A stretch of DNA of 64,000 nucleotides, taken from the NCBI GenBank assembly GCA_016180425.1, contig JACPBF010000004.1, positions 62,001-126,000 of the forward strand. The letters run 5' to 3'. The notes below the pieces were generated by a model. The model had not been told where the DNA came from and searched no databases. It worked only from the letters and a program-made list of their open reading frames with translations. A program made the translations under genes and the position numbers. Origin of the DNA: Elusimicrobiota bacterium (lineage in GTDB: Bacteria > Elusimicrobiota > Elusimicrobia > 2-02-FULL-39-32). Of the stretch, positions 16,965 to 26,348 are shown piece after piece. Every line of letters starts with the position of its first letter. Position 1 is the first letter of the stretch.

Positions 16965-17402
16965 TTAATCCATCTTATTGCATTTTTTGCAGCGGCCAAA
17001 AATTTCATGCCGATGCCAAAGCGGTTTAAACAAGAATTTTTTAGAAATTTCATCTTGAATTTTTTCAATCGTGGCGTTGGAAAACTCAAGCACACCGCTG
17101 CATTCCACGCAAATCATGTGATCGTGGTGCGGCCTTGCAAATTTATGTTCATAGGCAAGTCTGCCATCCGCAAATTGGATTTTATCTGCGAACCCAGCGT
17201 TTTCTAAGAGATGCAGGGTGCGGAAGACTGTGGCTCTGCCGATGTTTGCATCTTTCTTATTCAGGTCCCGATAAATATCTTCCGGGGTCACATGTTTTCT
17301 TGCTTTGAGCAGGTAATCTAAAATATCTTTTCTTTGTTTTGTAACTTTCAGTCCCTTTGAATTCAGGAGCTGTTCAAAAACTTTATGCGGCTCGCTTTTC
17401 AT
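16965..17402 (-). CDS. fur: ferric uptake regulator family protein
   Basis: This 145-residue metalloregulator has an N-terminal winged helix (KGLKVTKQRKDILDYLLKARKHVTPEDIYRDLNKKDANIGRATVFRTLHLLENAGF). Its C-terminal metal-binding dimerisation domain includes HKFARPHHDHMICVECSGVLEF and HRHEIFGRCKKC, with the two CxxC pairs of a structural zinc site. Fur, PerR and Zur share this fold. Fur is favoured because its own promoter carries a TTGAGAATCAGTCTCAA operator, a typical Fur-box sequence, and iron uptake genes follow. It stops one base from the second Fur box, and read-through into the iron operon is possible. Confidence 0.92.
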   Translation of the reverse strand: MKSEPHKVFEQLLNSKGLKVTKQRKDILDYLLKARKHVTPEDIYRDLNKKDANIGRATVFRTLHLLENAGFADKIQFADGRLAYEHKFARPHHDHMICVECSGVLEFSNATIEKIQDEISKKFLFKPLWHRHEIFGRCKKCNKMD

Positions 17403-17491
17403 TGGTGTTTTCCTTTATCGGAACCCGAGACCCTTTTTTCTATAGGCGCGGGGACTCTTTTTATTTTTACCGCTTTCAATCACAAATGATA

Positions 17492-17537
17492 TTGAGAATC
17501 AGTCTCAATTATATATTTCCTTGCGCGTGCTTGTCAA
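17492..17537 (-). promoter_or_regulatory. autoregulated fur promoter with Fur box
   Basis: On the minus strand TTGACA (17537-17532) and TATAAT (17513-17508) are both perfect matches to consensus, 18 bases apart. The operator TTGAGAATCAGTCTCAA (plus strand 17492-17508) abuts the -10 and covers the start site, so bound Fur would block transcription of its own gene. Confidence 0.85.
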
Positions 17538-17615
17538 GAGGGGGTATTAAATACGTTACCTGAAAAATTGATCAATTGAAATCGTGAGTTAAAAATAGTA
17601 TTTTTATAAACGTTT

Positions 17616-18236
17616 ATGAATCAGTCTTTCTTAAAATTACTTATTTTTGATCTTGGCAAAGTTCTAGTTGATTTTGATTTTTCCATTGCCATTAGAAATT
17701 TAGAAAAATTTGGGGTATTAAATCCTTTAAAGGTTTTTAGCTTGTTTAGAGATTCTAAGCTGGCAGAGGAATGGGATAAGGGTTTATTAGAACCAGAAAA
17801 ATTTTTTGAAATCTTGAGAAGTGAGCTAGAGCTTAAGATTCAAATGGATGAATTCATCCCTATCTGGAACAATATCTTTACTGAAAAAAAGGAAATGATT
17901 GAGATGGTCACTAGCTTGCGCAAAAAATATCAGATTGTAGTTTTATCAAATACAAATCCCTGGCACGCTTCTTATTTAAGGGAGCGTTGTTTCTGGTTAA
18001 ATGAGTTGAATGGTTTTATCGCTTCCTGCGATGTTCATCTTTTAAAACCAAACCCTGAGCTTTTTAAATTGGTTTTAAAAAATTATTCAGTGAAGGCAAA
18101 AGAAACTTTTTTTGTGGATGATTTGAAAGAAAATGTGATTGCTGCTCAATCTTTAGGCATGGAAGCGGTTCTTTTTAAAGAATGGAAGCAGTTTAAATCT
18201 GATCTCAAACAAAGAGCTATTGAGATTCCAGCTTAA
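17616..18236 (+). CDS. HAD-superfamily phosphatase (YihX/epoxide-hydrolase-N type)
   Basis: This 206-residue haloacid dehalogenase hydrolase has motif I DLGKVLVDFD (nucleophile aspartate in LIFDLGKVLVD), motif II LSNTNP, the motif III lysine in LLKPNPELF, and motif IV FFVDDLKENV. The helical cap between motifs I and II (SKLAEEWDKGLLEPEKFFEIL) is the type seen in YihX-like sugar phosphatases. The substrate cannot be read from sequence. It is divergent from fur across a short gap and is followed by a 165-base gap containing a repeat before mutY. Confidence 0.88.
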   Translation: MNQSFLKLLIFDLGKVLVDFDFSIAIRNLEKFGVLNPLKVFSLFRDSKLAEEWDKGLLEPEKFFEILRSELELKIQMDEFIPIWNNIFTEKKEMIEMVTSLRKKYQIVVLSNTNPWHASYLRERCFWLNELNGFIASCDVHLLKPNPELFKLVLKNYSVKAKETFFVDDLKENVIAAQSLGMEAVLFKEWKQFKSDLKQRAIEIPA

Positions 18237-18297
18237 TCCTGTATTTTGAAAAGGCCAATTAGAATCCAACATCAAGAAGTTGTGCATTTCTTGACCC

Positions 18298-18336
18298 ATT
18301 GGCTTGACATTCACATAGCCAATATTCGGGTTAAAC
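18298..18336. repeat. intergenic palindromic repeat, copy 2
   Basis: It contains TTGGCT and AGCCAA flanking a 12-base loop, then AATATTCGGGTTAAA. It matches 4722-4760 closely over 38 bases. It lies in the leader region of mutY. Confidence 0.65.
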
Positions 18337-18400
18337 TTTAAAAAGGGCAGAGTATCATGGGACAACCCAAGGCTATTCATAAAAGTTTAAAATAAATAAT

Positions 18401-19468
18401 TTGATTACCTTCCCTTTTCAAGAGTTAGAATTTTGGTATCAGCAATTTAAAAGAGATCTGCCTTGGAGAAAATTTCAGGATGCTTACCGCGTGTGGGTAT
18501 CAGAGATCATGCTCCAACAAACCCAAGTGAACAATGTTATTCCTTATTATCAAAGGTTTTTAAAAAAATTTCCAACCATTGAGGCGCTTGCCCAAGCAGA
18601 GGAAGAAGAGGTTCTCCCTCTTTGGTCTGGTTTGGGTTACTATACCCGAGCTCGAAATCTTTTAAAAACAGCGAGAATCGTTACGGAAAAGTTTAAGGGG
18701 AATCTGCCTAGTACCTTTGAAGAACTTTTAAAACTTCCAGGAATTGGCCCTTATACAGCCGGCGCACTTCTTTCCATTGCTTACCATTTACCTTATCCAG
18801 TGTTAGACGGAAATGTAAAAAGGGTGTTTAGCCGATTTTTTTTAGAGAAATCTAATCAGAAATTAGAACAGATTGCCAATTCTCTGATCGGCCAATCTTA
18901 TCAATTAAAAAATGACCCATCTTCATTTAATCAATCTTTAATGGAATTGGGAGCTTTAGTTTGTAATCCTCAAAACCCAACCTGTTTAAGTTGTCCGTTG
19001 AAAAAAGGCTGCGGCGCTTTTAAAAAGAATCTGCAGCCATTTTATCCGCAATTAACTAAGAAGAATCAGACGGAATATCGTTTTTTTGCGCTTTTAATGG
19101 CTGTAAAAAAAATAGACGGCTCTATTAAATTTTTAGTGCGAAAGAGGTCTCAAAATGAGCAGTGGTTGAAAGAGTTGTGGGAATTTCCAATGATTCAATT
19201 GAAAAAAGATTTGAAGGTAAGAAATAAACAGGCTCTTTTAAAAGAATTCTTTAAGATTTTTAGTCAGCAGATAAAATGTAAAATTAGAGAATGCGCTTAT
19301 GTAGGAAATTTTTTTCATTCCATTACGCATCACCGCTTGAAAATTCATGTGGTCAAGAGCTCTTTAGACGGCAGTTTACAAGGGTTTGGCCCTACTCAAT
19401 GGGTTGCAAATAAAGATTTAAAAAAGATCGCAAGCTCTTCGATTCTTAAAAAAGCGCTTGCTCTCTAA
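18401..19468 (+). CDS. mutY: A/G-specific adenine DNA glycosylase
   Basis: MutY removes adenine mispaired with 8-oxoguanine. The 355-residue protein shows RDLPWRKFQDAYRVWVSEIMLQQTQV with the catalytic glutamate (SEIMLQQT), a helix-hairpin-helix LPGIGPYTAGALLSIAY, and VLDGNVKRVFSR with the catalytic aspartate. A four-cysteine iron-sulfur motif (CNPQNPTCLSCPLKKGC, spacing 6-2-5) follows. A NUDIX-like C-terminal domain (FRFFALLMAVKK onward, GNFFHSITHHRLKIHV) recognises 8-oxoG. The start is TTG at 18401 without an obvious Shine-Dalgarno; no better start is in frame nearby. Confidence 0.94.
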   Translation: MITFPFQELEFWYQQFKRDLPWRKFQDAYRVWVSEIMLQQTQVNNVIPYYQRFLKKFPTIEALAQAEEEEVLPLWSGLGYYTRARNLLKTARIVTEKFKGNLPSTFEELLKLPGIGPYTAGALLSIAYHLPYPVLDGNVKRVFSRFFLEKSNQKLEQIANSLIGQSYQLKNDPSSFNQSLMELGALVCNPQNPTCLSCPLKKGCGAFKKNLQPFYPQLTKKNQTEYRFFALLMAVKKIDGSIKFLVRKRSQNEQWLKELWEFPMIQLKKDLKVRNKQALLKEFFKIFSQQIKCKIRECAYVGNFFHSITHHRLKIHVVKSSLDGSLQGFGPTQWVANKDLKKIASSSILKKALAL

Positions 19469-19497
19469 AACAGGATTTAGTATATTTCGATTTTAAC

Positions 19498-20016
19498 GTG
19501 ACTTACCTTATTTTTATCTTAGCTGTTTTCTTCTTATTACTGGGGTTTACTTTTTTTTATAGGCCTGCATGGATTGCGCGTTTCAATAAGTTTGTTAGGG
19601 ACCGTCTGCTCAATGACAGCATCCTTCTTCTGGAACGCAGAAAAAAAGGGATTTTATTTTTACTTATTTCCGCGCTCTTTTTTTATATGGGATATTTTTT
19701 GGAGCATTATCGTCCCTCGCGTTTAAGTTATCGGCTGCTATCTAATGACAGGCTTCTCTATCAATCGCTGGTAAATCTACATTCACAACGTTATTGGTGG
19801 TCGAAAAAACTATGTGAGAGAGTTCTATCTAAAGATCCGAATAATTCTCAGGCTCTTTATCAATTAGGCGCCACTTACGTTCTGATGAATATGCCCCAAG
19901 AAGGGGAGAAAGTTTGGCAAAGAGCTTTAGAATTAGAGCCCAACTCTCCTGATGCGGAAAACTTGCGAAAATTAGTAACCAGCCTTAGAAGAGATTCTGT
20001 TTCTTTCTTAAGATAA
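19498..20016 (+). CDS. membrane-anchored TPR protein
   Basis: The 172-residue protein has two hydrophobic segments (about residues 3-22 and 50-67) and then a soluble part with tetratricopeptide-like helices, YQSLVNLHSQRYWWSKKLCERVLSKDPNNSQALYQLGATYVLMNMPQEGEKVWQRALELEPNSPDA. TPRs bind partner proteins; the partner here is unknown. The start is GTG at 19498. It lies 5 bases before pmbA and 29 after mutY. Confidence 0.75.
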   Translation: MTYLIFILAVFFLLLGFTFFYRPAWIARFNKFVRDRLLNDSILLLERRKKGILFLLISALFFYMGYFLEHYRPSRLSYRLLSNDRLLYQSLVNLHSQRYWWSKKLCERVLSKDPNNSQALYQLGATYVLMNMPQEGEKVWQRALELEPNSPDAENLRKLVTSLRRDSVSFLR

Positions 20017-20021
20017 TTCTG

Positions 20022-21398
20022 ATGAATTCCTCTTTATTTAAGAAAGCTCAAAATATTTTTTTATGGGCAAAAAAAGAAATCCCAAACAATTGCGAGCTTG
20101 AAATATATTTAAGTCAAGGAAGATCAAGATCCGTGATTTGGTCTGAAGAAAAGCTGGAGGAACTAAGCCAAGCTGAAGGTGGAGGGGTAGGGATTCGAGT
20201 TATTTTTTTGAGTAAGAAAGAAACGGAATTTTTATTTGGACAGCAAGGGTATGCTTATACCACTGCTGATTCCAAAGAAAGCATAGAAAAAACTACTCAA
20301 CGCGCTTTAGAGATTGCAAAATCACTTCCTCCAGATCGCTTTAGAAGACTACCTGATTTAGCTGAAGGAACTAGCAGAGAAGAACCCTCCTTAGACACAA
20401 GCATTTTTAGCTGTAATATTTCTAGCCTCAAGGATCGTTTAAAGAGCGGTGAGGCATATTTGTTAAAACAAGTTCCGTTTCTTAAATCAATCTTAAGGGC
20501 TGGTTTTAGCGAAGGGTTAAGCGATGCGGCAATCATCAATTCCAATGGAATTGAGCGAGCTTTTTCTGGAACCTATAGCGGGTTAGGAGTATCCTGTCTT
20601 GCGGAAAAAGAGGGAGAACGTCAAGAAGGAGGTTTTGGCCAAACAAAAATATTTCAAAAAGATTTAGATTGGGATTTTATTTTTAAACGCTCTGCTGAAA
20701 GAACTTTGGCTTTGTTAGGGGGAAGACCTATTCCTTCAGGAAAGATTCCTGTGATTTTTGACCCATCCGTAGCCGCAGAGTTTCTCTCTTTAATTTCCAG
20801 CGCGGTATTAGCGGATTCCATTCAAAAGGGAAAATCATTTTTTTTGAATAAGATGGGGGAAAATGTTGCTTCTAAAATGGTTAAGTTAATAGATGATGGA
20901 ACTTTGACCCATGGACTTGCAACAGCTCCTTATGATGATGAAGGTTTGCCAACCCAAAGGACAGTCGTTCTGGAAGATGGAATATTAAAACATTTTCTTT
21001 ACGATACTTATACGGCTTTAAAGGATGGGACACGATCCACAGGCAATGCTTCCAGAGCGGGTTTTAAAAGTTCTCCATCTTCTGGCACCTCAAATTTTTA
21101 TTTAGAATCTGGCAAAAATTTGAGGGAAGCGGTGCTTAAGGAGACAAAAGGTTTATATCTTTATGATGTCATGGGTCTTCATATGGCGGATCCTATTTCT
21201 GGAGACTTTTCCGTAGGAGCTATCGGAGCTTGGTTAGAAAATGGGGAATTTAAATATGGAGTTAGAGGGGTTACCTTAGCCGGTAACTTAATCCATCTTT
21301 TAAGAAATATTGACAGGGTTTGCGAAGATTTAACTTTTTTTGGTTCTACAGGAAGTCCAACTTTTAGAGTTCAAGAAATGGTAGTTAGTGGTTCATGA
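20022..21398 (+). CDS. pmbA: TldE/PmbA-family metalloprotease component
   Basis: TldD and PmbA (TldE) form a complex that processes modified peptides and antitoxins. The 458-residue protein has the family layout: an N-terminal domain with SQGRSRSVIWSEEKLEELSQAEGGGVGIRVI, the central GEGVRQEGG-like segment, and the C-terminal block DDGTLTHGLATAPYDDEGLPTQRTVVLEDGILKHFLYDTYTA, ending with GAWLENGEFKYGVRGVTLAGNL. No HExxxH zinc motif is present, which points to the PmbA/TldE subunit rather than the catalytic TldD. No tldD is in the window. Its stop overlaps the aroE start. Confidence 0.88.
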   Translation: MNSSLFKKAQNIFLWAKKEIPNNCELEIYLSQGRSRSVIWSEEKLEELSQAEGGGVGIRVIFLSKKETEFLFGQQGYAYTTADSKESIEKTTQRALEIAKSLPPDRFRRLPDLAEGTSREEPSLDTSIFSCNISSLKDRLKSGEAYLLKQVPFLKSILRAGFSEGLSDAAIINSNGIERAFSGTYSGLGVSCLAEKEGERQEGGFGQTKIFQKDLDWDFIFKRSAERTLALLGGRPIPSGKIPVIFDPSVAAEFLSLISSAVLADSIQKGKSFFLNKMGENVASKMVKLIDDGTLTHGLATAPYDDEGLPTQRTVVLEDGILKHFLYDTYTALKDGTRSTGNASRAGFKSSPSSGTSNFYLESGKNLREAVLKETKGLYLYDVMGLHMADPISGDFSVGAIGAWLENGEFKYGVRGVTLAGNLIHLLRNIDRVCEDLTFFGSTGSPTFRVQEMVVSGS

Positions 21399-22234
21399 AT
21401 TCATTTACAATTAAAGGAACAACAAAAATCGTGGGAATTTTTGGAGATCCGATTAACTTTACACTATCTCCCGAGATGCATAACTATGCTTTTTCAGAAT
21501 TAAATTTAGATTTTGTCTATCTCCCATTTTTAGTAAAGGAAGAAAAATTAAAAGGAGCGGTAGAAGCTTTAAAAAGTCTGAATTTAGTTGGAGTCAATGT
21601 GACCATTCCGCATAAGCAAAGCATTATGCCTTATTTGGATGAATGTTCTCCGCTTGCAAAAAAAATAGGAGCGGTTAATACAATTATTAACCGCAATGGC
21701 AGATTAATTGGAGATAATACGGATGCTCCTGGTTTTTTATCTTCTTTAAAAGAGGATGGAAAATTTGATCCTTTAGGCAAAAAAGCTGTTATTTTAGGAG
21801 GCGGAGGCACTGCTCATTCAATAGCCGTAGCTTTGTTGGACTCTGGGATAAAGAAAATAGTAGTTTTGAATAGAACTTTGGAAAGAGCCCAAGATTTAAT
21901 AGCGCATCTTAAAAAATGGTATCCGAATTCTGATTTAACGTGCGAAAAGTTTAGTTCAGACGCTTTAAATCATAGTATCAGAGAGTGTGATTTATTTTTG
22001 AATGCTACTCCTAGCAGCGTGGAATTAAACCCGAATTTAATTTCGCCTAGCTTATTTGTTTTTGACGCGCTTTACTCCAAAGCAACACCTTTATTGATTT
22101 CTGCTAAAAATTCTGGAGCAGCCTGTTTAGGAGGGTTAGGCATGCTGATCCATCAGGGAGCTCTTTCTTTTTCTCTTTGGACAGGTGAAAAACCGCCAGT
22201 ATCACTTATGAAAAAAGCTTTGGGGGGTAAATAA
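21395..22234 (+). CDS. aroE: shikimate dehydrogenase
   Basis: AroE reduces 3-dehydroshikimate with NADPH in aromatic amino-acid biosynthesis. Motifs seen are GIFGDPINFTLSPEMHN (substrate-binding serine), GVNVTIPHK with the catalytic lysine, AVNTI, GDNTDAPGF with the catalytic aspartate, the NADP Rossmann loop LGGGGTAHSIAVAL, NRTLERA, and the C-terminal GLGMLIHQGALSFSLWTG. The 279-residue length is normal. It overlaps pmbA by four bases (ATGA) and is followed by aroC after a small zinc protein, so two shikimate steps sit in one transcript. Confidence 0.95.
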   Translation: MNSFTIKGTTKIVGIFGDPINFTLSPEMHNYAFSELNLDFVYLPFLVKEEKLKGAVEALKSLNLVGVNVTIPHKQSIMPYLDECSPLAKKIGAVNTIINRNGRLIGDNTDAPGFLSSLKEDGKFDPLGKKAVILGGGGTAHSIAVALLDSGIKKIVVLNRTLERAQDLIAHLKKWYPNSDLTCEKFSSDALNHSIRECDLFLNATPSSVELNPNLISPSLFVFDALYSKATPLLISAKNSGAACLGGLGMLIHQGALSFSLWTGEKPPVSLMKKALGGK

Positions 22235-22235
22235 A

Positions 22236-22397
22236 ATGATAGATAAAGAATTATTAAAAATACTTGCTTGTCCGGCATGTGAGACTAGACCGCCAGTTCA
22301 ACTGGATGAACAAAACCAAAGATTGATCTGCACGGTTTGCAAGAGGAGTTATCCGATAAAAGAAGGAATACCAATTATGTTGGTGGAAGAATCTTAA
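22236..22397 (+). CDS. Trm112/YcaR-like small zinc protein
   Basis: This 53-residue protein, MIDKELLKILACPACETRPP onward, has CPAC and CTVC knuckles and ends in SYPIKEGIPIMLVEES, the layout of the Trm112p/UPF0434 (YcaR) family. Eukaryotic and archaeal members activate methyltransferases; bacterial function is poorly defined. It begins one base after aroE stops and ends 15 bases before aroC, so it is translated as part of that operon. Confidence 0.9.
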   Translation: MIDKELLKILACPACETRPPVQLDEQNQRLICTVCKRSYPIKEGIPIMLVEES

Positions 22398-22412
22398 AAG
22401 GGTTTAAAAAAT

Positions 22413-23576
22413 ATGGCTGGCGATAGTTTTGGAAAATTGTTCAAAATCATAACTTGGGGAGAATCTCATGGTCCTGCAATGGGGGTAGTGATTGAAGGCT
22501 GCCCGCCCCTACTCTCTTTAAAATGTAAAGAAGAAAAAATTATTTTAAGAACTGAATCTGGCAAGGAAGCGGTATCCCAACTATTTACTTGCGATGAAAT
22601 TCAGAGCGAATTGGATCGAAGAAAGCCAGGACAAACAGGAATCACCACTCCACGTAAAGAACAAGATATTGCCTGGATTCTCTCTGGAGTTTTTGAGGGT
22701 AAAACCACTGGCGCTCCGATAACTATGGTGTCCTGGAATAGGGATGTGCGATCAGAGGATTATGATTTTTTAAAGGAGATAGACCGGCCAGGACATGCGG
22801 GTTTTGCCTATAGGGCTAAATATGGAATTTATGATTATCGGGGAGGAGGCCGCTCTTCTTATAGGGAAACATGGGGACGTGTTGCTGCCGGCGCGATTGC
22901 AAAGAAGATTTTAAGAGAATTTTATGGGTTAGAGATCATCGCTTATGTTTTACAAATTGGTAAGGTCAGCGCAAACGTAAACCCAGAAAAAGTTACTTTA
23001 AAAGAAGTGGAGTCCCATAGCACTCGTTGTCCAGATAGGGTTGCTGCAAACAAGATGGAGAGCCTGATTAAAGAGGCGATGAAAGAAGGGGATTCTCTAG
23101 GAGGAGTTGTGGGCGTGGCGGTTCGCAACATGCCTGTTGGTTTAGGGGAACCTGTTTTCGATAAGTTGGACGCGGATTTATTTAAAGCTTTAAAATCTAT
23201 TCATGCGACAAAATCAGTAGAGATCGGGTTAGGGGGAGAGGCGGCAGAACTAAAAGGTTCCCAGCATAATGATCCCTTTACTGCGGATGCTTCTGGAAAA
23301 GTAAAACCTGCCAGCAATAAAGCAGGCGGGGTTTTAGGAGGCATTAGTACAGGTGAAAATCTTTTGCTGAAAGTTGCTTTTAAGCCAACCGCAACGATTC
23401 GTAAAGAGCAAGAAACAGTAAACATAAAAGGGGAGAAGACTTTTTTAAAAGGCGCTGGCCGTCATGACCCTTGCGTATTGCCTAGAGCAATCGCTACGGT
23501 TGAGGCAATGGTGGCATTAGTTTTGGCAGATCATGCTTTGCGTAATTTTGCTCAATGCGGCCATTTAAAAAAATAA
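22413..23576 (+). CDS. aroC: chorismate synthase
   Basis: AroC makes chorismate from EPSP, the last common step of aromatic biosynthesis, using reduced FMN. The 387-residue protein has all three family signatures: GESHGPAMGVVIEGCPP at the N-terminus, GRSSYRETWGRVAAGAIAKK (about residues 149-168), and the C-terminal RHDPCVLPRAIATVEAMVALVLADHAL. DRPGHAGFAYRAKYG and GGISTGENL are also typical. It closes the pmbA-aroE-trm112-aroC group. Confidence 0.96.
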   Translation: MAGDSFGKLFKIITWGESHGPAMGVVIEGCPPLLSLKCKEEKIILRTESGKEAVSQLFTCDEIQSELDRRKPGQTGITTPRKEQDIAWILSGVFEGKTTGAPITMVSWNRDVRSEDYDFLKEIDRPGHAGFAYRAKYGIYDYRGGGRSSYRETWGRVAAGAIAKKILREFYGLEIIAYVLQIGKVSANVNPEKVTLKEVESHSTRCPDRVAANKMESLIKEAMKEGDSLGGVVGVAVRNMPVGLGEPVFDKLDADLFKALKSIHATKSVEIGLGGEAAELKGSQHNDPFTADASGKVKPASNKAGGVLGGISTGENLLLKVAFKPTATIRKEQETVNIKGEKTFLKGAGRHDPCVLPRAIATVEAMVALVLADHALRNFAQCGHLKK

Positions 23577-23644
23577 ACGAAATTCCTAAAATTCCCTTTT
23601 TAAAATTAAAACCTCGTTTGATTTAATTTATAAAAATTGTTATT

Positions 23645-23680
23645 CTAGCCCGAATAATCCAACTGAATTATTCGAGCTAG
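23645..23680. repeat. hairpin between aroC and tRNA-Glu
   Basis: CTAGC-C-CGAATAAT pairs with ATTATTCG-A-GCTAG around an 8-base loop, with a single mismatch. There is no T-run after it, so it is not a standard terminator. The CCGAATAAT/ATTATTCG core resembles the AACCCGAATATT termini of the repeat family seen elsewhere in this window. Confidence 0.5.
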
Positions 23681-23705
23681 TGTAAAATTGTGCTGGAAAA
23701 TAGAG

Positions 23706-23779
23706 GGCGCCATCGTCTAGCGGCCAAGGACGCTGCCCTCTCAAGGCAGAGACCACGGGTTCAAATCCCGTTGGCGCCA
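23706..23779 (+). tRNA. tRNA-Glu (CUC anticodon)
   Basis: GGCGCCATCGTCTAGCGGCC begins the acceptor and D arm. The anticodon arm CTGCC-CTCTCAA-GGCAG gives anticodon CTC. The T arm is ACGGGTTCAAATCCCGT, and TGGCGCC closes the acceptor stem. Discriminator A at 23779 is followed by AAAA, so CCA is not encoded. Confidence 0.96.
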
Positions 23780-23801
23780 AAAATTTTTATGAAGGATGGT
23801 T

Positions 23802-26288
23802 ATGGCTAAAAAAGAAGGACAGGTAAACATGGAATTTGAACGCATTCTTCCTCGTAATATTGAGGATGAAATGAAAAATTCTTATATTGATTACTCCATG
23901 TCGGTCATTGTGGGAAGGGCGCTGCCGGATGTTCGGGATGGCCTAAAACCCGTTCATAGAAGAATTCTTTACACCATGGATGAAATGGGTTTAGCCCATA
24001 GTAAACCCTATAGAAAATCCGCTAGAGTGGTCGGAGATGTTTTAGGAAAATATCATCCTCACGGAGATACAGCAGTCTATGACGCCTTAGTGCGCATGGT
24101 GCAGGATTTCTCCTTGCGGATTCCTTTAGTAGATGGCCAGGGGAATTTTGGTTCTATTGATGGAGATCCTCCTGCGGCCATGCGTTATACGGAAGTTCGT
24201 TTACAAACAGTTGCCCAGGAAGTTTTGGGAGATATTGAAAAAGAGACGGTTGATTTTATTCCTAACTATGACGGTTCTTTGCAAGAACCAGTGGTCTTAC
24301 CAGCTAAACTTCCCAATTTATTAGTCAATGGTTCCTCTGGAATTGCGGTGGGCATGGCTACCAATATCCCGCCGCACAATTTAAGCGAGGTTTGCGATGC
24401 GCTGATTGCCTATATTGATAATCCTGAAATTACCACAACAGACATTTTAAAATTAGTTAAAGGTCCTGATTTTCCCACTGCGGGAATTATTATGGGCAAG
24501 AATGGGATTAAAGATTATTTTGAGACTGGCAGGGGTTCTATTAAAATTCGCTCCCAAGCTGAAATTGAAGATATTAAAAGCGGACGGCAGGCTATTATTA
24601 TTCATGAACTCCCTTACCAGGTTAATAAAGCCACTCTTCAGGAAACAATCGCGGCTTTAGTCCGGGATAAAAAAATAACTGACATTTCTGACATTCGGGA
24701 TGAATCCTCCAGAGAAGGGATTCGCGTGGTGATTGAAATAAAAAGAGACGGCAATGCCAATATAGTTCTTAATCAATTATTTAAATTGACCCAAATGGAA
24801 GTTTCGTTTGGCGTGATTATGCTGGCGATTGTGGATGGACGGCCAAGAGTGCTTCCATTTAAAGAAGTGCTGCATCAATATGTGCGCCATCGGGAAATTG
24901 TGATTGTTAGAAAGACCAAATTTGAATTAAAAAAAGCTGAAGACCGGGCGCATATTTTAGAAGGTTTAAAGATCGCAATAGACAACCTAAATAAAATCGT
25001 AAAAATTATTCGAGAATCTAAAGACGTGGATGAGGCTCGCGCAAGATTGATGCAAGAATTTGCTCTTTCCAAAATTCAGTCTCAGGCTATTTTAGACATG
25101 AGACTCCATCAGTTAACCGGGTTAGAAAGAAAGAAGATTGAAGATGAGTATTTGGAACTGATTAAAACCATTGCCCGTTTAAAAGGAATTTTAGCTGATC
25201 CAAAAAAGATTTTAGATATTATTAAAGCAGACCTTAAGGAATTAAAAGAAAAATATGGGGATGAACGCAGAACTAAAATTACAGCTCAGACAGGCGAATT
25301 TGAGATTGAAGATCTGATTGAAGATGAAAATGTGGTGGTTACTTTTTCCCATGCGGGGTATGTTAAAAGGATTCCTTTAGATACTTATAGATCCCAAAAA
25401 AGAGGGGGAAAAGGCGTGACCGCCATGGCTACAAAAGAAGATGATTTCGTTGAACAGCTTTTTGTAACCAATACACACGCATATCTTCTTTTGTTTACCA
25501 ATCGGGGCCGTCTTTATTGGCTAAGAGTCTATGAAATTCCAGATGCCAGCCGCACAGCCAGGGGCAAAGCGATTGTGAATTTTGTGCAGTTAGGACCTGA
25601 GGAAAAAATTACCTCTTCCATTCCCATAGACACTTTTGAAGAAAAGAAGGGGGAAGAAACTTATCTTTTGATGTGTACTAGGAACGGGACCATAAAAAGA
25701 ACCCCTCTTTCAGAATATGACAATATTCGTACAAGCGGAGTGTTTGCCATTGGCTTAGATGAGGGCAATGTGTTAGTGGACGTAAAACATACGGATGGCA
25801 AACAGCAGGTGCTAATCGGGACAAAACTTGGCAAAGCGATTCGATTTGATGAGTCTGAAATTAGAGTGATCGGCAGGTCAGGAAAAGGGGTGCGTGGAAT
25901 TCGTTTAGATGCAGATGACCAAGTGATTGGCATGGAAGTAGCCCCAGCCACTTCTAAAGCTTCACTTTTAACTGTCTGTGAAAATGGTTATGGTAAAAGA
26001 ACAGATTTGGCAGAGTATCGAGACCAGTCGCGCGGGGGAAAAGGGGTCATTACCATAAAAACTTCTGATCGTAACGGTTCAGTGCTTGGAATTAAGTTAG
26101 TGACCAATGAAAATGATGTGATGATCATGACGGTTCAAGGCATTGCCATACGTCTCCCTTGCAAGGATATTCGCTTGATTAGCCGCAATACTCAAGGCGT
26201 AAGGCTGGTTCGTTTAGAAGAAGGCGATAAAATTGCCAATGTAGCCTCAGTTGTAAAAGAAGAGGAAGAAGATTCAAATCAATCGTAA
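23802..26288 (+). CDS. gyrA: DNA gyrase subunit A
   Basis: GyrA is the DNA-breaking subunit of gyrase. The breakage-reunion domain has [13 protein letters not shown], the quinolone-region segment [16 protein letters not shown], and AAMRYTE with the catalytic tyrosine. The C-terminal six-blade propeller is complete and includes the GyrA box variant QKRGGKG, which separates it from ParC. At the position of E. coli Ser83 there is Thr; the acidic residue at position 87 is kept as Asp. Two ATGs compete (23796 and 23802). I prefer 23802 because AAGGA lies at a better distance. gyrB is not in this window. Confidence 0.96.
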   Translation: MAKKEGQVNMEFERILPRNIEDEMKNSYIDYSMSVIVGRALPDVRDGLKPVHRRILYTMDEMGLAHSKPYRKSARVVGDVLGKYHPHGDTAVYDALVRMVQDFSLRIPLVDGQGNFGSIDGDPPAAMRYTEVRLQTVAQEVLGDIEKETVDFIPNYDGSLQEPVVLPAKLPNLLVNGSSGIAVGMATNIPPHNLSEVCDALIAYIDNPEITTTDILKLVKGPDFPTAGIIMGKNGIKDYFETGRGSIKIRSQAEIEDIKSGRQAIIIHELPYQVNKATLQETIAALVRDKKITDISDIRDESSREGIRVVIEIKRDGNANIVLNQLFKLTQMEVSFGVIMLAIVDGRPRVLPFKEVLHQYVRHREIVIVRKTKFELKKAEDRAHILEGLKIAIDNLNKIVKIIRESKDVDEARARLMQEFALSKIQSQAILDMRLHQLTGLERKKIEDEYLELIKTIARLKGILADPKKILDIIKADLKELKEKYGDERRTKITAQTGEFEIEDLIEDENVVVTFSHAGYVKRIPLDTYRSQKRGGKGVTAMATKEDDFVEQLFVTNTHAYLLLFTNRGRLYWLRVYEIPDASRTARGKAIVNFVQLGPEEKITSSIPIDTFEEKKGEETYLLMCTRNGTIKRTPLSEYDNIRTSGVFAIGLDEGNVLVDVKHTDGKQQVLIGTKLGKAIRFDESEIRVIGRSGKGVRGIRLDADDQVIGMEVAPATSKASLLTVCENGYGKRTDLAEYRDQSRGGKGVITIKTSDRNGSVLGIKLVTNENDVMIMTVQGIAIRLPCKDIRLISRNTQGVRLVRLEEGDKIANVASVVKEEEEDSNQS

Positions 26289-26348
26289 AAGATTGTTTTA
26301 TTTTTTGTAATATTTATTATCTATATAATTTAAACGGCACAATTTTTT

